A DNA stretch of 64,000 bases from Lichtheimia corymbifera B2541. Taxonomy: Eukaryota > Mucoromycota > Mucoromycetes > Mucorales > Lichtheimiaceae. Each line of letters starts with the position of its first letter. The first letter of the stretch is position 1. This document shows positions 8,315 through 19,252 of this stretch, piece by piece. The stretch covers positions 1 through 64,000 of the forward strand of contig JNEU01000786.1 of assembly GCA_000697475.1 (NCBI GenBank), read 5' to 3'. The notes beneath the pieces were generated by a model. That model did not search any database, was not told the DNA's origin, and worked only from the letters and a program-made list of their open reading frames with translations. The position numbers and the translations under genes are program-made.

Positions 8315-9545
8315 ATGACAAACGAACGATATGCGTCATCTCTCGAGAATATCCAAATTTGCAGAATCTGCTTAGAGAAAGAGGACGTCTCCAATCTCAT
8401 TGCTCCATGCAAGTGTAAAGGTTCAATGTAATACATGTCAAGTAGCGTGTTGTATCATGCAAGGAAGCTAATCGTATTACAAGCAAATATGTACACCCAC
8501 AGTGCATTGCTTCTTGGCGACAGTCGCTTTCACGCCGTGGACGAAGACAGGAGCTATATCACTGCATGTTGTGTAGACAACGACTACACGTGCGTCATAG
8601 GCGCAAGTGGATGAGCGTATTGAGTCACAAAGGTAAATGAACAGCATATTCTTTGCATATCACTCACAGGGATTTCTTGTTACTCTCAATAGCTATCCGA
8701 GTCCTGCTTACGATCTTCCTCACATTTATCATCCTCATTCCAGCAGGTAATGGAAAAAAATAGGGCGATGCATATTATTTACATGTACATATTCAGGCAC
8801 ATTGATGAAGATACTTATTCACCTATCGATGCAACTCACCAACTATCCTGGAGGAGTGTACGAAATATGGATGTCAGGATCCTTCACTAATCTCATCAAA
8901 TATTCGACGCAGAATTCAATACGCCAACCTTTTTCATACGCACAGCAGGTGGTTCTTGGAACACACAAAGTTATTTATGCCCCGTTTCCTGTGTGCTATC
9001 GCTCGTCTGGCTACTCTGAGACCCATTCTCTCGTCTCCAGCCAGCTACTCTATTACATGTTATTCCCCTTCGCCGATGAAAGGATATGGCAGTTTCTCTT
9101 ATGTCGACTTGAACATCTTCATCTGGGTTTCTTTTTGGTTGGCAGCATCAACAACATATGCTTCACCTACAAGATTCTAAGCGATATGTTTGACATTATC
9201 CTCATTGCCCAGCAGCAACCACAAGCAGACGAACGAGATTTACGGGGAGCACTCATGCAACGTGCTGCAAAGTTGACAAAAGGACTCCTTTTGACATATT
9301 GTTGCACGCTAGTCATCCTCTTTTGGGCTCATTTCAATCTATTTGCTTTCCAAGTTGATTCAAAGGGGGATTCGGATATTTACAGCACTCGCCAGTTTTT
9401 GGTTGAACTTCCTCTCTGGAGTTTTCGTTGGGTGACTCTCGGCATTGCCCTGGCCGACTTTGCAGTACGAAATATCTACGGCTCGTTATCCAATGTCATC
9501 GACTGCATTGATGAAGAAGAAATTGTCTCGTTGGCAGAAGAATAG
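8315..9545 (+). CDS. RING-CH (MARCH-type) membrane E3 ubiquitin ligase
   Basis: Four exons (8315-8427, 8484-8632, 8693-8746, 8797-9545) give 354 residues. The N-terminus carries a complete C4HC3 RING-CH domain: C16, C19, C32, C34, H42, C45, C65 and C68 with the standard spacing (C-x-C, seven residues, H-x2-C). RING-CH proteins bind an E2 enzyme and ubiquitinate membrane proteins. After the domain come hydrophobic segments (VLLTIFLTFIILIPAG, a long stretch around YYMLFPF, and LLLTYCCTLVILFW) that indicate several transmembrane helices, so it probably acts in the ER or another endomembrane. The protein is much shorter than Doa10. Introns are 50-60 bases. It converges on RPS3 with 63 bases between the stop codons. 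Substrates cannot be inferred. Confidence 0.85.
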
Positions 9546-9608
9546 TGATATACCCAATGGAATCGTAAACGTAATAAATGGCTGAAAGTACAGAGCATAC
9601 ACATGAAT

Positions 9609-10595
9609 TTATTGGGTCTCAGCTGCCTGAGGTTCAGCAGCAGGTCTGCCAAACTCCTGAGTGACAGGTTCAGTGATAGGTGCTTCTTCCTTTGGCTCAA
9701 GGATGGTAATGATATCGGGCAAAGGAGCCTTGGGGCCTTGACGACCTGATGGATCATTGTCGAGCATAATCTTAACCTTGATACCAAGAACACCTTGACG
9801 CAACAAAACGTGACGAACAGCGGTGGTAATAAAATCGCGAGTAGGTTGACCAGAGTGGATCATGAAACCATCACCAAACTTCATAGCCTTTGCACGAGCA
9901 GCACGAAGTTTACCAGAAACAACAACTTCACAACCCTTAGCACCTGATTCCATGACAAAACGAACGACACCATAGCAAGCACGACGAACAGCCAAGCCGT
10001 TCAACAACTTGTACTTTACGGATTCAGCTTGAGCAATGGCACACAAGCCACGGTTTTGGACACGCTCAGCATAAAGCTCAACAGTGTTCTCGGCAAAGCG
10101 GAAACGCTTCTGAACAAGAGTGGTCAATTCGCGAATACGACGTCCCTTCTCGCCCAAAACGTTCTGGGTATGAGTTGCACGAATAATGATTCTGGTGATG
10201 GGCGTAATAAGTTTAGCTCGAGTGCTGGTGTGTCTGTAGATGTGGTTGATTTTACATACTCTGTACGTGCAGGTGTCACACGAACTTCGACACCGGCATA
10301 ACCATCCTCAGCCAACTCACGGGTGAGGAACTCGTTAAGTTCAGCGTAGAATACACCGTCAGCGACCTGAAAAATGCAATATTTAGCACTGGTATGCAAT
10401 ATAGTTTGAAAATAGTGGGTTGATACTTACGAACTATAAAGAACATGAAGGTCACGTTTGCATAAAATAATGATCAATAATCCATTCATCCATCCGGTCA
10501 TCCATCCATCTATCGATTTATCCATCCGATACTCTCATCATTCATTCTCGATGTACCTTTCTCTTCTTTGAGATTTGAGCGGCTTGCGATGCCAT
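9609..10595 (-). CDS. RPS3: 40S ribosomal protein S3 (uS3)
   Basis: Exons 10595-10557, 10433-10431, 10366-10260 and 10191-9609 encode 243 residues, the length of human RPS3. The protein starts [13 protein letters not shown] and has the N-terminal KH domain ([10 protein letters not shown]) and the conserved [18 protein letters not shown] block; the C-tail is Ala/Glu/Pro-rich. uS3 sits at the mRNA entry channel of the small subunit. The second exon is only three bases (TTC, Phe): it lies between TTTATAG and GTAAGTATC and supplies the Phe of the conserved KKRKFVADG. Without it the Phe would be missing. The gene shares a 168-base divergent intergenic region with CCT6. Confidence 0.95.
10431..10433 (-). 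other. RPS3: Probable 3-base microexon of RPS3
   Basis: On the minus strand TTC is preceded by the acceptor TTTATAG and followed by the strong donor GTAAGTATC. The flanking introns would be 123 and 64 bases. Including it gives the universally conserved Phe and keeps the frame; leaving it out also keeps the frame but drops that residue. Confidence 0.75.
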
Positions 10596-10763
10596 GTTTT
10601 ATATGCTGAGGAAAAGGGGGGAAATCCAGAGCCATCACTCAATTGCCTGCCCAAATTGTCACTGGAGCACATGCGGCTTTTAAATTGACACGCCGAGCCA
10701 CTGACGACTGGCGAGAGTTTGCTCTTGTTCTTTTCCCAACCAACCTGTCAAACTTAGAACGCG
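10596..10763. promoter_or_regulatory. Divergent promoter between RPS3 and CCT6
   Basis: Only 168 bases separate the RPS3 start codon from the split CCT6 start codon. The region has a TTTAAATTG stretch and a GC-richer part (GACACGCCGAGCCACTGACG). Both genes are high-demand translation and folding functions, so shared regulation is plausible. No factor site is identified with confidence. Confidence 0.5.
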
Positions 10764-12823
10764 ATGTAGGTCTCAGATGAACACAATGATGACATGTCAA
10801 CTTTGGTCGAAACCATCATGTAACCCACGAGTTTTGTTCTTAGGGCTTCCTCGGCTTTAAAAGTTATCAATCCCAACTCGGATGTCGCTCGACGCGGTCA
10901 AGCTCTACAGCTCAACATCACTGCTGCCATTGGTCTTCAAGATGTATTACGGTCTAACCTTGGTCCACGAGGCACTATCAAAATGTATGTATATCACATC
11001 TTCATACTATCATCCATTTTGGTGAGATTGCTCTCTCTACTGCGATAAATGACGCGTCTTGCCCTGGATTTCAACAATTCCCGCTGACAGTAATTCATCA
11101 TGTTAGGCTTGTTGACGGTGCTGGTGCCATTAAGCTTACAAAGGATGGCAAGGTCTTGTTAAATGAAATGGTAAAATAATTATATATATGGATATGCTGT
11201 TTTGCACGGCGTCATCTAATATTAACCACACGCTGCTTAGCAAATCCAACACCCAACTGCTGCCATGATTGCAAAGGCTGCTACCGCTCAAGATGAAATC
11301 ACGGGTGATGGTACAACATCCATTGTTCTTTTGGTTGGTGAACTCTTGAAGCAAGCAGAACGTTATGTATCAGAAGGTCTCCATCCCCGAGTTGTTACTG
11401 AAGGTTACGATATTGCAAAAAAGGAAGCACTGAAGGTATGCCTTTTACAAACAGGTTGATGATGAATGTACTAAAAATCGATGTATCTAGTTCCTTGAAG
11501 GCTTCAAGACAGTGAAGGAAGAAATTGATCGTGAACTACTCGTATCGGTTGCTCGTACTTCATTGCGCACCAAAGTTCACCGAGCTTTGGCAGATACCTT
11601 GACTGAGGCTGTGGTTGACGCTGTCCTTGCTATTCAACGCGATAATGAACCCATTGACCTTCATATGGTGGAGATTATGAAGATGCAACATCGATCAGAG
11701 ACGGAGTCAAGATTGGTGCGTGGCCTTGTCCTTGATCATGGAGCACGTCACCCCGATATGCCAAAGAAATTATCCGATGCATTCATTTTGACTCTCAACG
11801 TCAGCTTGGAATATGAAAAGAGGTAGGAGGGAAGATTGGACTATGCTTTTGGATGCATGTGCTGATCTATGGTTATAAAAAGTGAAATCAATTCTGGCTT
11901 TTTCTACTCTACTCCTGAACAACGTGAGAAGCTGGTTGAAAGTGAACGGAAGCACGTGGATGACAAGATCCGCAAAATTGTCGATTTCAAGAACACTGTA
12001 TGCTCCGGTGAAAATGCAAACAAGGGCTTCGTTCTCATCAACCAAAAAGGCATCGACCCATTGTCTCTCGATATCCTTGCCAAGCACAACATCTTTGCAT
12101 TGCGTCGTGCCAAGAGACGGAATATGGAGCGTTTACAACTTGCTTGTGGTGGTGTTGCACAGAATTCAGTAGAGGACTTGTCTGAGGATATTCTAGGCTA
12201 TGCTGGTCACGTGTATGAACACGTGTTGGGCGAGGAGAAATACACGTTCGTCGAAGATGTCAAGGATCCTTATAGTGTGACCATCTTAATCAAGGGCCCC
12301 AATCCTCACACCATTGCCCAGATTAATGATGCTGTTCGTGATGGTCTTAGAGCTGTCAAGAATGCCATCGAAGACAAGTCGGTTATCGCTGGTGCTGGTG
12401 CATTCCAAGTTGCCTGTTCTCAACATTTGCAGGAATTCAAGAAAACAGTCAAGGGTCGGGCAAAGATGGGTGTTCAAGCATTTGCAGATGCTTTGCTCGT
12501 TATTCCCAAGGTGCTTGCTCAGAACGCTGGTTTCGATGCACAAGATGTTATCGTTGCCTTGCAAGAAGAACAGCAAGAGGGTCATATTGTAGGCATTGAC
12601 ATCAAAACTGGCGAGACTATGGATCCTAAATTGGAAGGCGTTTGGGACAACTACCGAGTGCAACGCCACATGCTTCATTCTGCGTACGTATATGATTTGA
12701 TGTTTAACCTTACGATTGCTAACCAAGCCATATAGTTCCGTAATTGCCAGCAACCTTTTGCTTGTCGACGAAATGATGCGTGCCGGAAGAACATCTCTCA
12801 AGGGTCCTGACGCTATGGCTTAG
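10764..12823 (+). CDS. CCT6: Chaperonin TRiC/CCT subunit zeta
   Basis: Seven coding exons (10764-10765, 10844-10984, 11107-11170, 11241-11435, 11491-11822, 11883-12683, 12736-12823) give 540 residues, as expected for CCT6. Group II chaperonin signatures are clear: [38 protein letters not shown] with the catalytic Asp, and GGVAQNS. The subunit is part of the eight-member ring that folds actin, tubulin and other proteins in the cytosol with ATP. The start codon is split: AT at 10764-10765, a 78-base intron with donor GTAGGT, then G at 10844, giving [12 protein letters not shown]. No other in-frame Met is available near the conserved N-terminus. Confidence 0.95.
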
Positions 12824-13620
12824 AAATCTGGGTGACAAGAAGAGAAGGATAATCAAAATTACTGCTGTTAAAAAAAACCATCTACATTGTTGAACATAAA
12901 GAGCCGTCTTTCATTTGATTTCTGGAATTTATCTGTATGTTTTCTTTTTAGAGTGGCTCAGTTGCCAGCTACGTTCGTAAAACCCGATTTCTTGAATGGG
13001 TTACAACTATATATAAAGTAATGATCTTACAATGGATGGTCCTATACATTGTTGCAATTACGTTGCAATATCGTAGTATTCATCTTTACCGGAGTCTGTA
13101 ATCCTTTGTCATTCATCTTCACAATAAGAGACTATTCCTCTAATACCAATCCTGGATCAATGTTCACTGCAGCCAATGATTAAGCTTAACAAAGAGCGTT
13201 TGTTCTTATGCATTCATTGTCAACTTGACCGTTATGCTTGATGATATCATCCTGAACGGTTGGTGCATCCCTTATAGCACTTTACACCACACCGGTCCAG
13301 GCAGCTACTATCATTATCATTTGTATATACAATAATTTTCATCATCCCCTCCGTGTTTTGACACATTGTGCATAATATAGTTCGCTTCCACTACCCACAA
13401 CTTTATCAGGAGCATTGTTTTTATTCTTAATACATTATGAGTATTATCATTTCTCATCGCTTAGACGATCATGCAATGAATAGTGTTGCTATTGGATTAT
13501 GTGGTGTCTATGGGTCACGTGCCCAGAAATCACGTGGAATGCTGTGGTACCCGAGGTTTTTCCCTTTCCAGCCATTGGTCAAGCAGGATCCACTTCCCGT
13601 TCATCGGTTTGGCAACTCTT
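12824..13620. other. Intergenic region CCT6 to VPS53
   Basis: Holds the CCT6 3' end and the VPS53 promoter. CTATATATAAAG near 13007 is TATA-like but lies 600 bases before the VPS53 start. Nothing else recognised. Confidence 0.4.
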
Positions 13621-16600
13621 ATGGCAGAAATTCCTCACAAAGTCGTGTCTCCTACGTTTGAAAGACAAGCTCTCACAATCCTTGGCGCCAAAAATGAGCT
13701 TGATGCACCCGATTTCGACCCAGTAGACTATGTCAATCGTTTTTTCCCCAATGGTAAGTGGAAAAATAGCACGTGCCAGGTAAACCATCACTAAAGCTAC
13801 GCTGAAGAACATAGCATTGGCTCCATTGATACTGTGTTGGGCAAAATACATGACAAGATTCGAGTTACAAAGGTGGAAATAGAACGGCATACGACAACGC
13901 AATCGGATAGTGAGCATCAGGCAGCTCAAGAACTTGAACGAGCCAAGGGCGCTATCAAGGTTAGCAACAATAGGGTAGTTAATTAGTTGTCAAGCTGGAC
14001 TGATCAATCTAGTTTTAGACCTTGTTTCAGAATATCCAAGATATCAAATGCAAGGCTTCCCACTCTGAAGCTATGGTGCAAGAGATCACGCAAGATGTCA
14101 AATCTTTAGACTATGCCAAACGACATTTGACACACTCTGTCACAGCTCTCAAACGTTTACAAATGCTAGGTAAGATAATGCAGCATACTTGGTTAACGAA
14201 TAGCACGTGTTAAAAACATTATAGTTACTGCCATCGATCAGCTCGAGTCAATGTCCCAAAATAACCAATATGAAGGAAGCGCACAGCTGTTACAGGTACC
14301 GTCGAATCAATCGGGTGATATGTACGTTGATCTCTCAAATTTATTATATGCAGGCAGTTGTACAGCTTATGCAACATTTCAAGTCATACAAGAGTGTACC
14401 ACAAATAGCATTGCTCTCGGAACGAATTACGGGCTTGCAAACGAGTCTTGAAAAAAAGATCCTGAATACATTTGAGCAAGGGTATATTTCATATGTTACA
14501 GGTAGTATGGATTATCGCTAACCTTGCCTGATAGGTTTCAAAGCGATGGATCTTTATCAATTTCCTCCAACATGTTACATGATGCATGCAAAGTAGCGTC
14601 CGCACTCGGGGAGAACACAAAGTATGCCTGTCAAATGGAAGTTGGAGAATGGTCCTAATGAATGTGTTTAGGGAAAAGGCCATCAAAATCTATGTCGATT
14701 CCCAGTTGAAGCCTTATCGACAGATTTTTGGAGTAAACGAAGAGGTACGTTACGAAAGTATGTTTGAGCTATTCCCCCTTTAACAACTGGCTATAGGTTT
14801 CTCAGCTGGATAACATTTCAAGGCGGTATGCATGGTTAAAACGCCTATTGAAATCATGTGATGAAAATCATGCAGAGATCTTTCCTCGCTCTTGGTGTAC
14901 TACAGGAAGGCTATGTGAGCAATTTTGCAACTTGACAAGGTAAGACAATCAATGGCAGTCGTAGTTCGTGGTTCTAAGCAGTTTCATTGATATAGAACGG
15001 ACCTGGGACGTGTATTGGCAAACACACAGCCACTGGATGTGAAGGAATTTCTGAAGGCACTGCAGCTTACAATTGAATTTGAAGGCCAATTATCAAAGCG
15101 TTACGAGAAAATGGTACGTTTTGTATTTTCCATACATACGGAAACTTGTATTGATTGTATTATAGAACAAGTATGAAAACCTGGATAAGCAAATGAGCTT
15201 TGAAAAGAGGATATCTTCATGCTTTATTCCTCATCTTGACGTATACATCGATGCGCAGGACAGGTGAGACCAACTAGAATAATGCATTCAAATCCACTGA
15301 TATATCGAACGTAGGACTTTGAATGAGATGATCAATTCTTATGTCGAATCGGATCGCCGGACAGAGGATGAAAGCAACGTGATGGTACTCCCTTCAAGCA
15401 CGGATCTGTTTTATTTCTATCGTGAGACTCTGGTGCAATGTGCAAGATTTTCTACGGGCGAAGCCTTTTGGAAACTTTCTCAATTGTTCTCGAAGCATCT
15501 GAGATCTTATTGCAAGACTGTATTGATCGATGGAATTACGCGGTAAGCTTCAGAGGTATATCTGGCGACTTGATGATTCATTTGAAGCAGCGATAGGAAT
15601 ACATCGAAAGATAGTCTACGGCGTATTAGCTTAGCATTGAACACCGCGGACTACTGCTGTATGACGACGTCACAGGTATAAATCATTGCTGATGGATCAT
15701 AATGCGTAATCATTACTAACGGGCCCTGAAGTTAGAGGACAAGTTGAAGGAAACAATCGATGCTGAGTTTCGGGGCAAGGTCGATTTGCAAGATTCTCGG
15801 GAATCATTCATGGGGTATGTTCGATCTGATATAGCAAAGCAGGCACCAACTAATGAAGCTATAGTGCAGTGTCTTCTTGCATAGACTCAGCAGTTCAAGT
15901 CCTACAACGCTCCTGTGACAATTACCTCCAACAAATGATTAGATTATCTTGGTCCTCCTTGGACACGGTTGGCGATCAATCCGAATACGTCACATATATA
16001 CTGGATGCTATTAAAGAGTCTGCTACTACAGTGGGTCACACGATTGCCAACAAGCGCTATTTCCGAACATTTTGCGACCGTTTCGTTGAGTAAGTTATGG
16101 TTTAGATGGATATGTTACTACAAATTCTTACTTCATGATCCTAGCGCTTTCCTGTCAAATTTCCTGATACATGTTTTCCGATGCAAGCCAGTATCAGAAA
16201 TTGGAGCTGAACAAGTATGAAATACCTTTAACATGTCTCCTGCAAATAACTCACAATGGCATTCACTCTTTGTTTGCGATTCTAGCTTCTCTTGGATACC
16301 CACGCTATCAAAACACTCTTGATGGAGCTTCCATTGACAGCATCGGATGGCGCTACAACTGTACCAACCTCGTAGGTTTTTTCAAAGCCAACGACTGTAT
16401 ACTTTTCATACTTACTCGTGGTAATAAGATATGGCAAACTTGTTAGCAAAGGAGTGTCAAGGACCGAGACCGTATTGAAAACAATCATGACACCACTTGA
16501 TCCGCTCGAAGGCTTTGTGGAGAATTACATATTCCTAACAGGCGATAAGCATATCGGCAATTATACACGTTTATTGGATCTTAAGGTATGAGCTGAGCAA

Positions 16601-17035
16601 TGTGGAAATTAGCAGTGTTATTGTTGTTGACCGAGAAGCATGAATATGTAGGGTATCAAAAAATCAGAACAAGGACCATTGATAGACGCATTCCAACGTC
16701 GTGTCACAAGCTGTAGGGATGAGCTTTCAGAAAACCCAAATCTATTACCCAATGTCGACTTGGTGACACAGAATGGTTCTAATCTCTCCGGTGCTTTTAC
16801 CTTATCAACGATAGCGAGCTCTGCATCCAACTTTAATCAAAATGCTCTACCACCTTTTGTTCGCACATCACAGGCAACATCCGGTCATACCCCTCCTGGA
16901 TCTCCAAACGTAGATGGAAATGGATCAGGAGCCAGGACCGCTGGTCGTTTGAACGAGAATTTCAGAAAATTAGTGATGACAGGCATGGCATTTCGTAAAG
17001 ATCTTCAAGAACGGCGTGATCAGCAAAAGCCATAG
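13621..17035 (+). CDS. VPS53: GARP complex subunit Vps53
   Basis: Eighteen exons (first 13621-13753, last 16652-17035) encode about 815 residues that follow the Vps53 family throughout. Examples are [18 protein letters not shown] near the start, the coiled-coil region with [45 protein letters not shown] and, near the end, [19 protein letters not shown] and FVENYIFL. Vps53 is one of the tethering subunits that capture endosome-derived vesicles at the trans-Golgi. The introns are 50-75 bases with GT..AG ends and all exon lengths keep the frame. The start ATG at 13621 was chosen because [18 protein letters not shown] leads into the family region; longer in-frame extensions are possible. It converges on the next gene with 56 bases between stops. 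Confidence 0.93.
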
Positions 17036-17091
17036 AATCAGACCATTGATCACTGTACTTGTTCACTTGGATAAAAATTATCACAACATCT

Positions 17092-18993
17092 TTATTGTAA
17101 TTGTTTTTTGGTTTCTTCAAGCTTATGTATTAGTTCTTCATCACAAGGAAATGTTTGTTGAACGCGATAAACCACGTCGAGTCCCAAGCGTCGCCCTGCA
17201 CGACACCAGTCGTTCTCAGCGTTAATATAAGAAAGGCAAGTAGATAATCGATCGACAGAAGCCATTGAAAGATCAAGGAAGGTGGTACGTGTGTATGTTT
17301 GCATCTCGTCATTGTCGTGGTCGATAGGGATAGAGAAAGGTCGAAACAGCAATATTTTGACAATGCTGTGGATCATGTGGATATGCATTCTGAGAAGTAA
17401 ACTCCGTTCATCATCAGTGTCGTTATGTGCACAAGACCATTGCATCCATTGTGGTAACTTTTGCTCCCATATTTCAATATCACGCACGAGGTTGAGTACA
17501 TCGTCAACATCCACTTTACGCATGCCAGTGTTGTTGTCACCTGATTCTCGACAGTAAAAGAGTGCAAAAACTTGCTTGAGAAGGCACATCAGCTGTGCTT
17601 CAAGTCCTAGAGCCGCAGATGTTTTCTCCTCGCTAGTTGAAAGTCGACTTGCTGCTTGAAGAAGCCAATTTCTTGCTTCACCAATATCTTGCCACTCGTA
17701 AAATGCTGACGAATGGGCTTCGAAATATAAGACCAGCGCTGCCAATTGTTGCCATTTTTTGTCTCTGGGATCCCAATCACAGGAAGCACATAATGCTCTT
17801 GCCGCTAAATGTATCATCCTCGGCCTTTGTAATGAAGTCAAGAGAATTGCACCAATTATTATCGGATGAAACTCGGTTTGCCGTTGTAGTACCAATTCCA
17901 CTAAAAGCCCACTGGCATATGTAACGCAGTCATCAACAAGCGACGAACCATCTACTCCATGGCGTAAATAAATGGTAGAAGCAGCATAAGCGGTACACAA
18001 GCAAAACCGTGCAAGAAGCGGCATGGGATCATGCTCATCAAGAGAAACAAATGGCCGCATATGTAATAGGAGGGTTGTAATGTGAATATGGCTGATTGAA
18101 AAGTCGTCGTCATCCAATGTTCCATACACCTGCCGTAAATGTGTAAGCATATTGCTGATGTGTGGGCTGATATGCTCATATAATGAGTCATTGATTGAGA
18201 TGGTATCATCGAGGTGAATGGGAATTGATGGATCTCGAAGAAGAGATGCTGTAGCATACACTGGAACTGTAACCAAGTATTCGTCTTCATCTAAAGGATC
18301 ATCATCGTCGTCGTCTACTGGTTCATCATCGAACCATTCCCATAGTTTGGTATCAGTTTGGTTGTTGTATTGCAGCTGCTGTGAGAAATCCTTTGCAAAT
18401 GAAGTGAATTCAATAATGTTGCGTGTCACAGCGTGTAATGTTAAGCCTTCGGAAGTGAGCGTCATAGACCAATTGCCAGGAAGAGCACCTTCGTCTATTA
18501 TTGATGCTGATGTTGGTGTGGGTGCAGTCTTTAGTCGTTTAGCAGGCTGATGGATTGATAACGTTTCAATGCTAGGCATTTCGCTTGAAGCACGTGAGCT
18601 GTTGTAACCCGTTGGTTCTTGATCATTGTTGTCCAGTAAATTCGACCCGTACTGCGTTACAAATGTATCCTCCAACTTTCGAAGAGTGTCATACAGACCA
18701 AGAACTTTCTGTGACAGGTCGGAAAGGTTTGGGGGTGCATCTGGATATTCACACTTTTGATGGTCATTATTATCTGACAAGTATCACTCTCATAAGGACT
18801 CACAAGTTGATTCGATCTTGCACACCGAGTACATGCCGGGCGAGTCTTTGAGCATCTGCAATGAGCAAACACAGCTTAGTAATGCTTTGAAGGGCTGAAG
18901 CACTACATACTTTGCTTTCTTTTTTCGACAGCGTAAACAACTCAAATCCTTATTTCCTGCTAGGTTACTTCCTGTATTTTTAGTCTGAGGCAT
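17092..18993 (-). CDS. Zn(II)2Cys6 transcription factor, target unknown
   Basis: Three exons (18993-18911, 18855-18804, 18753-17092) give 598 residues. The binuclear cluster is assembled across both introns: CLRCRKKKAKC, then ACTRC, then the last Cys at CEYPD. A linker and heptad-like stretch follow (LSQKVLGLYDTLRKLEDTF). The middle has an acidic segment (DDEPVDDDDDDPLDEDE) and the long helical region typical of fungal regulators. Such factors bind CGG half-sites in the nucleus. The regulated pathway cannot be told from sequence or neighbours. Confidence 0.85.
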
Positions 18994-19252
18994 TTTTGGA
19001 CGGTGTGTGGAGCATAAAGTATTCACTCCAGGGACATCCTACTGGTTGCTAGTCATTTTAAGTTTGCTGCAGCGTCTCCACCAATAGGATAATGTAGTTT
19101 CACTTTCAAATGTCCTGAATTATCACACATGTAAAGCGGTCACTACAAACATTCAATGTAGCAGCCATTTAACATATTCCCTGAATTAAAACATCCAAAT
19201 ATTTATTCATTTACATTCACTGCTGCTCTTTATTATTGATTCATTTGATCGA

